Shown here: in pieces, positions 45,491 through 55,764 of the stretch
Numbering within the stretch: the first letter of the stretch is position 1
Layout of the letters: every line of letters starts with the position of its first letter
Assembly (NCBI GenBank): GCA_021396245.1
Contig: WNYE01000057.1
Span: 124,001 to 188,000, forward strand
Source of the DNA: Sporothrix humicola
Taxonomy: Eukaryota > Ascomycota > Sordariomycetes > Ophiostomatales > Ophiostomataceae
Direction: 5' to 3'
DNA length: 64,000 nt
The notes under the pieces: model-generated
Told to the model about the DNA's origin: nothing
The model's database searches: none
What the model saw: only the letters and a program-made list of their open reading frames with translations
Program-made: the position numbers and the translations under genes

Positions 45491-46137
45491 TGTGGGATTG
45501 TGAATTGTGGAAGAGGATTGTCAGTGATGCATAGATGGGGTATTGTTATGTAAAAGTCAAGGTGAGATAAGGTAGGAACGGGGTCAGGTAGGGGACGGGG
45601 TGAGGAAGGAGCGAGGGGACGTAAGAAAACTGGGGAACACGAGAGTAGATATAAAAGAACAAAAGGGCAAAACAGGGCAAAAATGAACTACCCCGGACCG
45701 AGGTGGATTTAGCTCCAAATAAACGACAAGTATTTTGCATTTTTATATTTTGCGGAGAAGCGGGGAAGCCTATCATATGAACTGGATTTGCCCTCTATGC
45801 ACTAAAGACAAGACAAGAAACGGACTTGAAGTAAAAGAGAGAAAAAGAAAAAGATGCACAATAAGGGGTGCCTGGGGGCTGGTGGCACCAGCAGGAAGGA
45901 GGTCTCATTTACGCAGAACGAGGAGGCACGCAAGCTCTTTCTTAAAAACATGAATTATTACGATTTACAGAAGGAGCAATAAGTGGCAATCGGGACAAAT
46001 TTTCGGAAGTCATATCTCAAAGAAGGAAGTCGCGATGAATGCTACAAAATCACGGACGGAAGGAGGTTCACGGCATTCTTTCCTTTTTCAACTTCAGTTT
46101 ATCAGATTACAATAATATCATTTTCAAAACAATAACC
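45491..46137. promoter_or_regulatory. bZIP gene upstream region
   Basis: 647 bases between the bZIP start and the ALDH stop (both minus strand). A TATA-like ATATAAAAGAAC lies at about 45650 on the plus strand. I found no TTCTGACTCG decamer here, so autoregulation through that motif is not supported. Confidence 0.4.
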
Positions 46138-47601
46138 CTATTCTAGATGCTTGATATACACTGCCTGAGTGTTACAGTATGACTTCAGACCGTCTGTGCC
46201 AAAAGCCACACCAACACCGCTCGACTTGTGGCCAGCAAACGGAGCATTGGCCTGCAGCTCGTTGTGCGTGTTAATCCACACATTGCCGACTTCTAGCTGA
46301 TCACCAATTCGGGTCGCCTCATTGATATCTCTGGACCAAACCGACGCACCGAGACCCGAATCGGTGTCGTTGACCCTGCGGACGACCTCAGCCTCGTCCG
46401 ACCACTTGAGGACCGGGAACACGGGACCAAACGGTTCCTCGACAACAATCCGTGATGTGTCCGGCGGGTTATCGACAATGGTGGGAGCTATAAAGAAGCC
46501 CTTTCCAGCGGCGGATGGTTGCTCAGTTCCGCCCACAGCAACAGTCTGGCCCTGTGCAGAAATGTCGCCCAGCAGGTCTTTCACTTTGCCGTACTGCAGC
46601 TCGTTTGTCACCGGCCCCAGCATGACACCGTCCTCCATGGGATCGCCAACTTTCAGAGTCTTGGCAAACTCGACCATGGCCGCCAAAACAGCGTCATAGA
46701 CCGACTCGTGCACATACACGCGTTTCACGGCAATGCACGTCTGCCCGGAGTTGGCCAGCGCCGGCAATGCCACCTTGGGAGCGACAACAGCCGGGTCAAC
46801 GTCAGCGCACACGATTGCAGCATCGTTGCCGCCCAGCTCGAGCGTGACCCGTTTGAGTGTCTGGCTGCAAGCTGCCATGACCTTTTTGCCGGTTGCGGTC
46901 GAGCCAGTGAACGAGATCTTGTCGACGCCGGCGTGACTTGTCAGCAGTGGGCCCAGGCCATCGGGACCGGCGTCGTCACCAGCGAGAGCCTGCACAACAC
47001 CCGGCGGGAAAAATTGTTGTGCCAGCTCGGCAAGCTTGAGGCCCGTGTACGGCGAGAACGGCGATGGCTTGAGGATGAAAGCGTTGCCTGTGAGCACGGC
47101 CGGGCCGAATTTGCCCAGCGCGAGGAAGACGGGGTAGTTCCAGGGCACAATACCGACAGCCACGCCCAGAGGAACGTAACGCGAGAAAACCTTTTTGTAA
47201 GGCTTCGTCTCGTCCTTCTCTTCTTCTATCTCGTTATCGGGCAATGTGAGCCCGGCGGTGCCGCGGAGCAGCTGGATGCCCGCATTCATCTCGTAGCGCG
47301 CGAGCCACAGCGGCTTGCCCTGCTCCAGCACGATCAACCTGGCAAAGTTGTCCAAGTGCTTTTCAACGGCATCTGCGTAGGCCAAAAGAGCAGTCTTGCG
47401 CTCGGCCCACGGCGTCTTTCCCCATGTAGCTGCAGCAGACTGGGCTGCCTGGACGGCCTTGTTGACATCGTCGGCGGTGCTCAGGGGAAACGGCGGGTTG
47501 TCCGCGAGGGTGGATGGGTTTGTGTGGACCAGAGTCTTTGCTGTCAGCGAGACTTGCCCGCCGATCACATTGTGAAAGGTCTCAAAATTGATGCCTGTCA
47601 T
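46138..47601 (-). CDS. NAD(P)-dependent aldehyde dehydrogenase
   Basis: Oxidises an aldehyde to the acid. 487 aa, one exon, starting MTGINFETF at 47601; the frame is open upstream but that part has no family match. Visible: PWNYPVFLALGKFGPAVLTGN (cofactor-proximal segment), FTGSTATGKKVMAA (nucleotide-binding loop), the general-base Glu in VTLELGGNDA (about 252), the catalytic Cys in SGQTCIAVKRVYV (about 287), and EEPFGPVFPVLKW. This fits the ALDH superfamily of general or betaine/aromatic aldehyde type; the substrate is unknown. It is next to a zinc ADH and a P450, so it would be the last step of an alcohol-to-acid pathway. Confidence 0.93.
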   Translation of the reverse strand: MTGINFETFHNVIGGQVSLTAKTLVHTNPSTLADNPPFPLSTADDVNKAVQAAQSAAATWGKTPWAERKTALLAYADAVEKHLDNFARLIVLEQGKPLWLARYEMNAGIQLLRGTAGLTLPDNEIEEEKDETKPYKKVFSRYVPLGVAVGIVPWNYPVFLALGKFGPAVLTGNAFILKPSPFSPYTGLKLAELAQQFFPPGVVQALAGDDAGPDGLGPLLTSHAGVDKISFTGSTATGKKVMAACSQTLKRVTLELGGNDAAIVCADVDPAVVAPKVALPALANSGQTCIAVKRVYVHESVYDAVLAAMVEFAKTLKVGDPMEDGVMLGPVTNELQYGKVKDLLGDISAQGQTVAVGGTEQPSAAGKGFFIAPTIVDNPPDTSRIVVEEPFGPVFPVLKWSDEAEVVRRVNDTDSGLGASVWSRDINEATRIGDQLEVGNVWINTHNELQANAPFAGHKSSGVGVAFGTDGLKSYCNTQAVYIKHLE

Positions 47602-47804
47602 GTTGACGATATTCTTGATACTGGACAAATTGTTGATAATCGTCAAAAAAGTGCTAACACCAGTACATAATAATGTGCTGACGCCAAGCGGTTCGTGCCG
47701 GTAATGAAAGGTCACATATATGTCGAGACTACCATGTACGGACAACCCAGATACACCAAATCCTCGTTATGACACGCCATACTGCCGGTTTCTACGTCAG
47801 AATA

Positions 47805-47819
47805 CAATACGGAGTATTG
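47805..47819 (+). repeat. TACGGAGTA motif copy 6, within a 6-bp-arm palindrome
   Basis: CAATACGGAGTATTG: perfect arms CAATAC/GTATTG around GGA. It lies about 200 bp upstream of the ALDH start. Confidence 0.8.
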
Positions 47820-48037
47820 CCGGCTCGTTATGCTAGCTTCTCAGTATGTGAAATGTGAAATCACTACTTCTTGACCCGGGTTTGCCTGTCTTGATCTGTC
47901 ATACAGCTGGCCATTCGGAAATGCTACCCAAAGTGCCAAAAAGTCCTCGAAATCCTGCCCTGACTGTCCAAAGTACGGAATATGTCCCAAAGTGACCGAC
48001 GCTTCCCTATTGTGGGGGAGGGCGACGAGGGGGTGGT

Positions 48038-48103
48038 CGAGTCAGAAAGCGGAGAAAATCACGACTCAAGAACTCTTGGTGGTCCGTGTCAGAAAGCGGA
48101 GAA
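48038..48103 (-). promoter_or_regulatory. CGAGTCAGAA site and 16-bp direct repeat upstream of ALDH
   Basis: CGAGTCAGAA (48038-48047) is the reverse complement of TTCTGACTCG found in the P450/ADH promoter. GTCAGAAAGCGGAGAA occurs twice, at 48041-48056 and 48088-48103. CGACTCA (within ACGACTCAAG at 48061-48070) lies between them. It is about 440-500 bp upstream of the ALDH ATG. Confidence 0.6.
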
Positions 48104-48356
48104 CATTGAGAACGGCTGTGACGTGCGCACGTGGGGACGTCTCCACCTCCTCTTCCACCGGGACAGCGGAAAATTCACTGTGCTCCGTCCTCTTTGGTAT
48201 GGACCGGCGTTTTTAACTAGTAGTCTCCAGCCCTGATCAAAAGATACGTCGTGATATTGCACTGTACGTTGTTTATTTGGATTTGTGTCAATTTTGGCAT
48301 CAACTCCATGTACACTGTCTTGTTGATTAAATTCAAATTCAAAATAAATAGCAAAA

Positions 48357-49592
48357 TCAACTCAAATCAAGAACAACACGCCCAATCATCTTCCCGGCGT
48401 GCATATCGTTGAATACCTGACTTGTTAGCTAAGTGTGTGCTTTCTTTTGTAATTTGTGTCTGTCTTACCGATTCGAGATCTTCAAGCTTCCGAAGCTGCA
48501 GCTTTGTCTTAACCAGTCCTCTGGCGGCAATGTCAAGGCTCTCCATGACTTCCAACCGGCTTCCCGTTTTGACGCCTGTGTAGTTAGCATATGTCGCCTT
48601 GAGAGATGACGTCGTAAACGACTTCTACTCACCAATTAGTTTCAGCTCCAGCGAAATGAACTGGAAAATGCTGACAGCTTGCTCAACGCCTTCACTCGGA
48701 ACGCCCAAAGCAACGATGCAGCCACGGAAACGCAGCCAATGCGGAGCCTGGCTGTATGCTTTGCCACTTGCCGCACAAATTAAGGCGATCTTGGCGCCTC
48801 CGCCAGTCACCTTTTGGATGTGCTGCGCAAGGCTGGCGTCGTCATAGTTTCTAAAATCGACAAACTCGTCCGCCCCGAGTTCGCGGCAGAAGCTTTCCTT
48901 TGAGCCGGCATCAATGGCCACCACCCGTGCTCCCAGTGCCCGTGCATATTGGATGGCAAGATGCCCTAGACCACCGCCGGCACCCGAAACCACAACACAG
49001 TCGCCGGTCTGTACACCGCCGCGTTTGAGGCCGGCGTAGACACTGACACCGCCGCACATCAACGGCGCGGCCTCGGCCGGACTGATGCTGTCTGGAACCG
49101 GCGTTGCATATTGTGCCGACGTGATGCAGTACTGCTGGAACGTGCCGGGCGTCATGTAGCCTGAGATCTTGGCGCTCGTGCACGAGGATTCGCCGCCGAC
49201 GAGACAGTTTTCGCAGTTGAGACACGCATCAGCCGTGTACTTGATGCCGACTTTGGCCCCGATCGCCAAGTTGCGGACACCGTCGCCCACAGCGACAACT
49301 TCACCGACGCCTTCATGACCGCCGACCTGGCCTTTCGGGGTCGGAGGGATGCCGGCGAATTCGTTGCAGCAAAAAGCGTAATCTGTATGGCAAACGCCAG
49401 AATATGCTCTGCCGTCAAACTGTCAGAGCGTCGGCCTTTGTCTCAAGGCATTGTTTTGTTTCCTCGCGTCACTTACAGGCGAACCAAAACCTCGCCAGCT
49501 GCAGGCTGAGGAATAGGAAGCTCTTGAATCTCTATTTTTGTTGTGCCAGGCTCAGCATAGACTGCCGCACGATTGATGCTTGCTGATGCCAT
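48357..49592 (-). CDS. Zinc-dependent alcohol dehydrogenase (four exons)
   Basis: Interconverts an alcohol and an aldehyde with NAD. Exons are complement(48357..48416, 48469..48575, 48633..49408, 49477..49592), giving 352 aa. Introns of 52, 57 and 68 bp have GTAAGA, GTGAGT and GTAAGT donors and TAAC-type branch points (GCTAAC). Splicing gives EVLVRLAYSGVCHTDY and ends MHAGKMIGRVVLDLS. Catalytic zinc ligands are C45 and H70 (GGHEG), the structural zinc C101, C104, C107 and C115 (CLNCENCLVGGESSC), and the cofactor loop SGAGGGLGHLAIQYARALGA. This is the length and layout of fungal and yeast-type ADHs. It is divergent from the P450 with 512 bp between, so they share a promoter. Confidence 0.94.
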
Positions 49593-50104
49593 GGTGATAG
49601 ATGGTAGATGCGTTGGTTTTTCAATGTTCAATGATGGGTTGTGTTGTCGTTCGTTGATTCGTAGCTGGGAGTGGATATTGATAAGTCGCAATGTTTTGTT
49701 GTTATCTACGATCAAACTCACGATGATCGGCCAGCGCACATCTACTCTATCCATATACGGCATTTCCCCACGTTGGGCACTTTCGTTGGCCTCGGTCGCG
49801 CCTTCTTCTGACTCGAACTGCTTCTGACTCGGAAGGTGGTGTTCTGACTCGGCTTGGAGGCAGTCTTTCTGAGTCGCCACTAGAGTTTCGGCCTAGCGGT
49901 GCATCGCACTTTCCCCAGACATACCCTTCCCCATCCTACCCCAGACTTCCTATTACGGAAAGAGCCAAGTACAACATTGATAAATACAGCAGCCACGAAC
50001 ACTCGTCAATGAAAGTTTAAAAAAATGCTCGTGACAAAGGCTATGGTTTTGACCAACACCAAAACGGCACTCTCCTTACACTCGTCCCCCTCAACACTCC
50101 CACC
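49593..50104. promoter_or_regulatory. Bidirectional ADH/P450 promoter
   Basis: 512 bp between divergent start codons. The repeated decamers at 49806-49876 lie 214-284 bp from the ADH ATG and about 229-299 bp from the P450 ATG, near the middle. The P450 ATG is in the context CACCATGG. Confidence 0.65.
49806..49876 (+). promoter_or_regulatory. Array of TTCTGA(C/G)TCG decamers
   Basis: TTCTGACTCG at 49806-49815, 49822-49831 and 49842-49851, and TTCTGAGTCG at 49867-49876. Cores TGACTC/TGAGTC are AP-1/Gcn4-like half-sites. Spacing between copies is 16, 20 and 25 bp. Confidence 0.7.
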
Positions 50105-51832
50105 ATGGTTGTGCCGTCTCTAGAGATATTGACCGTGCCCGAGGCGCCGGCCTGCGCAGTTGCGCTGGGCGTTCTGCTTCACCTCTTTTTCTTTCGCCTT
50201 GGAGAATGGGATCTCGCAACAGTGAAGCTCATCGTCGGCTTCACGACCAGTATTGCCGCACTTTCTGTCGCCCTCGCGCTCATAGCGCCTGAGCTCGGCG
50301 GCAATGTCTGGGCTGCATTCAAGACCTCCATGACCCTCAACTACTCGGTTCTCGCCGGTGTCTATGCAAGCATGCTGGTCTACCGCGCAGCCTTTCATCG
50401 TCTTGGAAAGTTTCCCGGCCCGTTTGGTGCTCGCCTGTCAAACCTGTGGATCACGGGCAAATCTATCGGAAGGCAGGACAAGTACCTCGTCATCCAGGAC
50501 CTGCACAAGAAATATGGCGATGTCGTCAGAATTGGTAAGCCAAAGCACCTCCTTTCACTCAAAAGGTCCAAAATACTAACGGCGGTAGGCCCCTCGGAAC
50601 TGTCTATTGTCCACGGAGCAGCGCCGGATGCCATCCACTCGAACCGTGCCCGCTGCACCAAGGGCCCATGGTACAACATCCTGCACCCGCTCGAGTCGCT
50701 CCAGATGATCCGCGTCAAGGAAGTCCACGCTACCCGCCGCAAGACTTGGGATCGTGCTTTTGGCGCCAAGGCCCTCCGTGACTACGAACCGCGTGTTGCC
50801 GGCTACACGGACAAGCTCATCAGCCAGATCGATGCTCGTGCCAAGGCCGGAAAGACGGTCAATGCCACCGAGTGGTTCAACAACTACAGCTTTGACGTCA
50901 TGAGCGACCTGGCTTTTGGCAAGTCGTTTGGTCTTCTCGACTCGGAAGATGGCGACAAGAAGCACTACTTTACCGAGACTCTGCACGCCGATATGGGCAA
51001 CGTGGGCCGCTTCAGTCATGTGCCTTGGCTGTTTCCCATTTTCAAGGCAACGCCCGTCGTGAACCACGAGAACAAGAAGTTCTGGGCGTTTGTGACCGAT
51101 CTGGCCCAAGAGCGCATTAAGAACCCGCCCAGCCAGCCCGACGTCTTTTCATGGTTGCTCGAAGACTACCAGGCTCTGCCCAACCCGACGCACCAGGATA
51201 TGCTGAATCTCCAGGCCGATGCCCACTTGATCTGCGTCGCCGGCAGCGATACTACTGCTGCGAGCCTCACCTGCCTGTTCTTTGAATTGGCATGCCACCC
51301 GGAGGCAGCCGCTCGCCTTCAAACCGAGATTGACAACTACTTTTCCAAGAATGAGAAGCCCGAGCATCTCTCCCTGTCCAAGCTCGAGTACCTGCAAGCC
51401 TGCATTGACGAGGCCCTGCGCCTCCATCCCGCCGTCCCGGGCGGCGTCCAGCGCCAGACGTCGCCAGAAGGCCTCAAGATTGGCGACCACCACATCCCCG
51501 GCAACACCATTGTCCAGATCCCCACCCATACCATCAACAGAGACGCCCGCTTCTTTGCCGAGCCAGACGAGTTCATCCCCGAGCGCTGGACATCCCGCCG
51601 GGAGCTCTCCATGGACCCGTCCGTCTTTGCTCCCTTTTCAACTGGCAGATATTCTTGCGTCGGCAAGCAGCTCGGCCTGATGGAGCTGCGCACCGTCACA
51701 AGTCAACTGGTCCGCCGCTACAACTTTGAGCTTGCCCCAGGCCAGCGCCCGCAAGACTTTGTCAAGGGCAAGATCGATGCCTTTACTCTTGCTTGCGCAC
51801 CGCTCAATCTCGTCTTCACCCCTAGAAAGTAA
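50105..51832 (+). CDS. Microsomal cytochrome P450 (two exons)
   Basis: Monooxygenase anchored in the ER. Exons 50105..50534 and 50589..51832 give 557 aa. The 54-nt intron (GTAAGC, CTAAC, GTAG) is removed so that YGDVVRIG joins PSELSIVHGA, the usual beta-strand of fungal P450s. Three hydrophobic segments occupy the first 100 residues, an unusually long membrane anchor. Landmarks are the I-helix AGSDTTAAS, the K-helix EALRLHP (ExxR), the ERW motif (PERW), and the haem loop FAPFSTGRYSCVGKQLGL (Cys about 500). The pattern resembles fungal families with polytopic N-termini (tryprostatin 6-hydroxylase-like); family and substrate are uncertain. It is paired head to head with the ADH. Confidence 0.93.
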   Translation: MVVPSLEILTVPEAPACAVALGVLLHLFFFRLGEWDLATVKLIVGFTTSIAALSVALALIAPELGGNVWAAFKTSMTLNYSVLAGVYASMLVYRAAFHRLGKFPGPFGARLSNLWITGKSIGRQDKYLVIQDLHKKYGDVVRIGKPKHLLSLKRSKILTAVGPSELSIVHGAAPDAIHSNRARCTKGPWYNILHPLESLQMIRVKEVHATRRKTWDRAFGAKALRDYEPRVAGYTDKLISQIDARAKAGKTVNATEWFNNYSFDVMSDLAFGKSFGLLDSEDGDKKHYFTETLHADMGNVGRFSHVPWLFPIFKATPVVNHENKKFWAFVTDLAQERIKNPPSQPDVFSWLLEDYQALPNPTHQDMLNLQADAHLICVAGSDTTAASLTCLFFELACHPEAAARLQTEIDNYFSKNEKPEHLSLSKLEYLQACIDEALRLHPAVPGGVQRQTSPEGLKIGDHHIPGNTIVQIPTHTINRDARFFAEPDEFIPERWTSRRELSMDPSVFAPFSTGRYSCVGKQLGLMELRTVTSQLVRRYNFELAPGQRPQDFVKGKIDAFTLACAPLNLVFTPRK

Positions 51833-53302
51833 AATAAGTGTGGAAAGTGGACGAATATACCTGGCTGTGATAAAGGAAAAATAACGGGGAGGGGAGGTAC
51901 TTGGTGTTGATATAGCATCGCTAAGTAAGCCAAATGTATCATGCAAGTTTTATGTGATAAACAAATGTAAAAAGAAGCAAACAATGTTAACCGAATTTTG
52001 ATACCTTTTTCTTTGACTTGATGTTTTGATCCGGTTCTTTGATTCAATTCTTCAACTCTTTGATTTATTTCTTTGATTGTTCAATCCTTTGATCCTTCGC
52101 TTCTTTGACTCTTCAATTATTTGATTCTTCAATTCTTTGATTCTTCGAGTCCTCAATTCTAGTTCACCAATCTTCATTGTCATTTCTTGATGCGTCAATC
52201 CTCCTAAGCCGCATCCTTTCGACATTACAACTATTCTAATTGTTCTAGACCATATCCCTTCTTATTCGGATTCTGCCGCCGTAGTGGAGCCGGATTCAGC
52301 CCCGATGAAGAAAGAGCATTCAGTGGCGGGCGTTGCACGTCAACAGTCTTGGTTATTCATGCCTCCTTCCACCTCAATCTGAGATGTGGCGGAACCCTGC
52401 ATTTGGCCTCCGTTTGTCGTCATTGCCTATTTCGGCGTCTCATCTTGTAGCGCGTCTAAGCCAGTCAAAGCCAGCTTGAAGCCAGTCCACGCCAGTTGGG
52501 GCCAGTCAGGAACGGGCAGGAACGACCGGCCAGGGACCTGCGACAGCGTCCCTTGGCAAACCGGAGACCAGCGCTTAAACCGGTTTTTAATACGAGACCT
52601 CACTGACCTCACAGCAAGTACGAAGTAAATAAAAAAAATAGAAATGCCCGTGGTGTCCACCAAGAAGAAATGCATTTTTAAAGAAAAAGGCCAGGCGCCG
52701 ATCATTTTTGGATTGACGTCGATTTTCATTTCACAGTTTGCTTCGATTTCCCCCCTGGCTGCCTGGCTGCTCTGTCGCTCTTTCCCATCCCTTTTTTTGA
52801 CCGTTATTGCCCTTTTGGGACCCATGTGTCGATCGCATTAGCCTTGATTTCTGTCGATTTTGTCCTTTTTTCGTACCTTTTTTACTTCGTCTAGTCGCGC
52901 CTCGACCCGTTGACGTGTCGAATCTAGTTTGTTGAGCCAGTCTCACAGCCTTTGGAGCCCGTCTCCGTCTCCCTTATTGGCTTCTCTCGTGTTTGGTGGT
53001 TGGCGAAAAGAAGGCAAGAAAGGAAACAAAAGAGAAAGCATAAACAGGCAGGCGCAGCCCCCTGTTCAACCGTGCCTTCCGGATTGGGCACTTTTTTCTT
53101 TCTTTCTTCAAGACGGAGGCCCTGCCTGCTTAAACTTGACGTGACGTCCTCTTTCCTCGTCATCCAAACTCATCTTTTGCCTCTCACCTTTTCATGATCA
53201 CGACGACGACTTTACGATCCAATTCAACGATTCCTACAACAAGCTCCCCGAGAACAATAGCTTCACCACCCAAGCATAGTTACACAACAGACGACCACGA
53301 CA
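51833..53302. other. Intergenic region between P450 and membrane-protein gene
   Basis: 1.5 kb without a supportable gene. 52011-52200 is a degenerate TTTGAY/TTCAAT repeat. 52740-53302 is T- and CT-rich and includes the leader of the next gene. Confidence 0.5.
52011..52200 (+). repeat. Degenerate TTCTTTGATTC / TTCAATT tandem array
   Basis: Nine TTTGA(T/C) units alternate with about five (T/C)TCAAT units over roughly 135 bases, with irregular 11-20 bp spacing. It is simple-sequence-like and lies just downstream of the P450 gene. Confidence 0.6.
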
Positions 53303-54453
53303 ATGTCGGCCAACTGCTCAGTTGTGCCGTCCAGCACCCCCAGTAATTCTGGTATTGCTGGAGCCGGAGTACGTCAATCCTCGATAAGAAAACAACATTG
53401 GGATTTTGTCTGTTTCTCGTCCAGCTGCTAACCCTTTCCTTCCAGGTGCTCCTTTCTTTCATTATTACAGCCGCCGTTGCATTAAGTATCAGCGCCGTTC
53501 TCATCTTTTCAGATACCTGGGGCCGGGCCGCCCAGCAGCGCAAGGCCAGCGGCGGTTCTTCGACCCCGATCTCGTCTTTTGCCATCATCGGCCGCAAACT
53601 ACTCAACAGCTACTCCGATCAGCAGCTCGTGACGGGCATCGGTATTCAAAGTCTCGGCCTCGCCCAGATCGGCTCCCTCGTGCCCTACCACTTCTTTCTT
53701 ATTTGGATGCTGGGCCTGCTTTCGACAGCCGTCCACAATGCCGCCCTGCTCGCTCTTGTCCACGATTTCCGCCGCGACTGGGTCCTGCGCTGGCTGCGTC
53801 AGGCCCTCATGTTTGTCAACCTCGCCCTCAGCTGCATCTACGGCATCTTTGTCCTGCGCGAGCTCGCCGACGGCCTGCCACAGACTCTGCCGATGGTCTG
53901 TGCTCTGCAGTCGGGCGTCGACAAGAATACGACGACTACCGCTGGTGACAGCAAAGACTCCACGGCCTCCTGGTCGGGCAGTGCCGGCGCGTTCCAGTAT
54001 ATCGCTACTGTGGCCGTTGTCGCTGGCAACTGCGTCGTCTTTATTCTAGCGACGTGGTACCTCCACAGCCGTGCCCAGCGCTTCTACCGCATTGTCCAGA
54101 TTGTCGGCCTCGCCCTCATGGCCGCCGTCGCAATTGGCGTCGCCGTCCGTGTCGTCTTGCTGTCCCAGGCCTTTGGCCACCCTTCTGTCGCACTGTCCGA
54201 CAATGGTGAGACCCAATGGAGCTTTGGCCAGCTGCTGTCGCTGTTGATGCTGCTGCTGCCGCTGATCTCCGTCGTCGAAATCGCCCGCGGCGAGATCAAG
54301 GTGGCGCAGCCCGTCCAGGACGACGGCAGCGGCAAGAGCGGCGCAGGAGGAGACACGGTGCCGCTGGTCGAGCATCAAATGCCCATGGGCAAGTCCGGGC
54401 ACGCCTCGTTCCAGCCGACTCCATTCTTCTCCTCATCGTCACGGCGGAAATAG
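53303..54453 (+). CDS. Fungal multi-spanning membrane protein of unknown function
   Basis: Exons 53303..53368 and 53446..54453 give 357 aa. The intron (77 bp) has GTACGT, GCTAAC and CCAG, and joins SNSGIAGAG to VLLSFIITAAVALSISAVLI, so the first helix starts at the junction. Further hydrophobic segments: VPYHFFLIWMLGLLSTAVHN, ALMFVNLALSCIYGIFVL, FQYIATVAVVAGNCVVFILA, IVQIVGLALMAAVAIGVAV and LLSLLMLLLPLISVVEIA, making six or seven in all. A short luminal or outer N-terminus and a cytosolic Gly/Ser tail are likely. It resembles uncharacterised fungal membrane proteins that begin with an xIxGxGVxxSFYI-type sequence; no function is known to me. Confidence 0.8.
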
Positions 54454-55764
54454 AGGTAGATGGGGCGTCTGATGGGGTGTGAGACAGCGGCGTTGTTTTG
54501 TTTCGGGAGAGGAGAATATACCTAGATTTGTTTATTTGTTTATGGGTTGTTGGATATGAAAAGCATGGCCGGGTCTTTGTCTTTATTTTATGCCTTTATT
54601 AGCAAGTATTCCTTTGTTCTTTGTAACTCTTTTTAGCTTGTAACACGCAGCACAGCTCGCAATAGCGAATGAAACGCGACACGATTTGGAAGAAAGAAAC
54701 AGCCCTAGGAGACCCGTCTTCGTCTTTGTTGAACTTTGTTGAACAAAAAGCAAGACAATGGGCCATGAAAGACAACATAACCTTGGCCATGTGAAGAAAA
54801 CTAAGCGAGGACAAAGTACGTACCTAGAGTATGTCGTAATACTCTGTAAACCAACCAGCAACGCTGGACTTACAAGCACTTACAAGCCGCCGGTAGTGTC
54901 TTACTGTTGGCCCCTTGGGGCTCACTGCCGGACCTGGTTGGGCATGGAGATGAGGGGAAACTGCACCTGTTGGTCCCTTTGTTAGCGGACCAGGGTAGCC
55001 AGGATGGGATTTAAGCTAGGCCTAAAGCTGCTGTAGCGGGCTTTCGACGTCATGCCTTCCCTGTGTTGGGCGTCCATTCACTCTCTCCCCATTCCTCATC
55101 GCTCTTTCCCCTCCATATTTTCAGGCTGCACCTGCACCTTCTTTGCCCTTTCACCGGCCAGTCCAGACCAGGCCCAAAGCAGCAGGCACGCCACTTTCAA
55201 TCTAGTAGAAAGTGCGGTTGCGAACGCTTTTCCTGGGCTCCTGGGGTTTCCCTCTCGCGAAAAGGATCAAAGGAAAGAGCTATCGAGCAGACTACAAGAC
55301 GATCACGTTTCCCCCTTTTCGCTCTTCCCATTTCGTCGCGTCGCCCAACTTCTTTCATCGTCAAAACACGATCATCTTGAAGTTCCGAGAGCTTCTTCTC
55401 CAATTCTCGACCGCCAACCGACGAGCGACGCAAGCCTTCTCAACGGTCCGCAATCCAGCGCGCGCCCATCGCCACGCAAGGTATTTTTTGGTACTCCCAC
55501 TGCGCAGCGCAACACAAAGAAGCCACGGACCGAGCACGTGTTTGGCCATAGCTGTGCCTTTTCCCAAACAATTGCGATAACAACATTAAAATAACGTCCG
55601 ACACCGATCCTTCTCCATCCTCTTCTCTTGCGCATTCATACTCGGCCATATTTTGGATTTGATTGCGTCCAAGTGCCGATCTGCAAGCGAGAGCGTCGCA
55701 AACCGACCATCCCTCCATTTATCTTCCCTTCGGTTTCCCTCCAATCAACCAACCACAACCGACA
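54454..55764. promoter_or_regulatory. Intergenic region and long leader before the Gly/Ser-rich protein
   Basis: 1.3 kb. 55050-55764 is pyrimidine-rich and leader-like. Its 122-180-codon open frames overlap each other in different frames and have no domain. No other feature was seen. Confidence 0.5.

Larger units (their letters stand above)
47602..48356. promoter_or_regulatory. ALDH upstream region
   Basis: Lies between the ALDH start and the ADH stop. It holds CAATACGGAGTATTG (47805-47819) and the CGAGTCAGAA plus 16-bp repeat block at 48038-48103. 48240-48356 is AT-rich ADH 3' flank. Confidence 0.5.
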
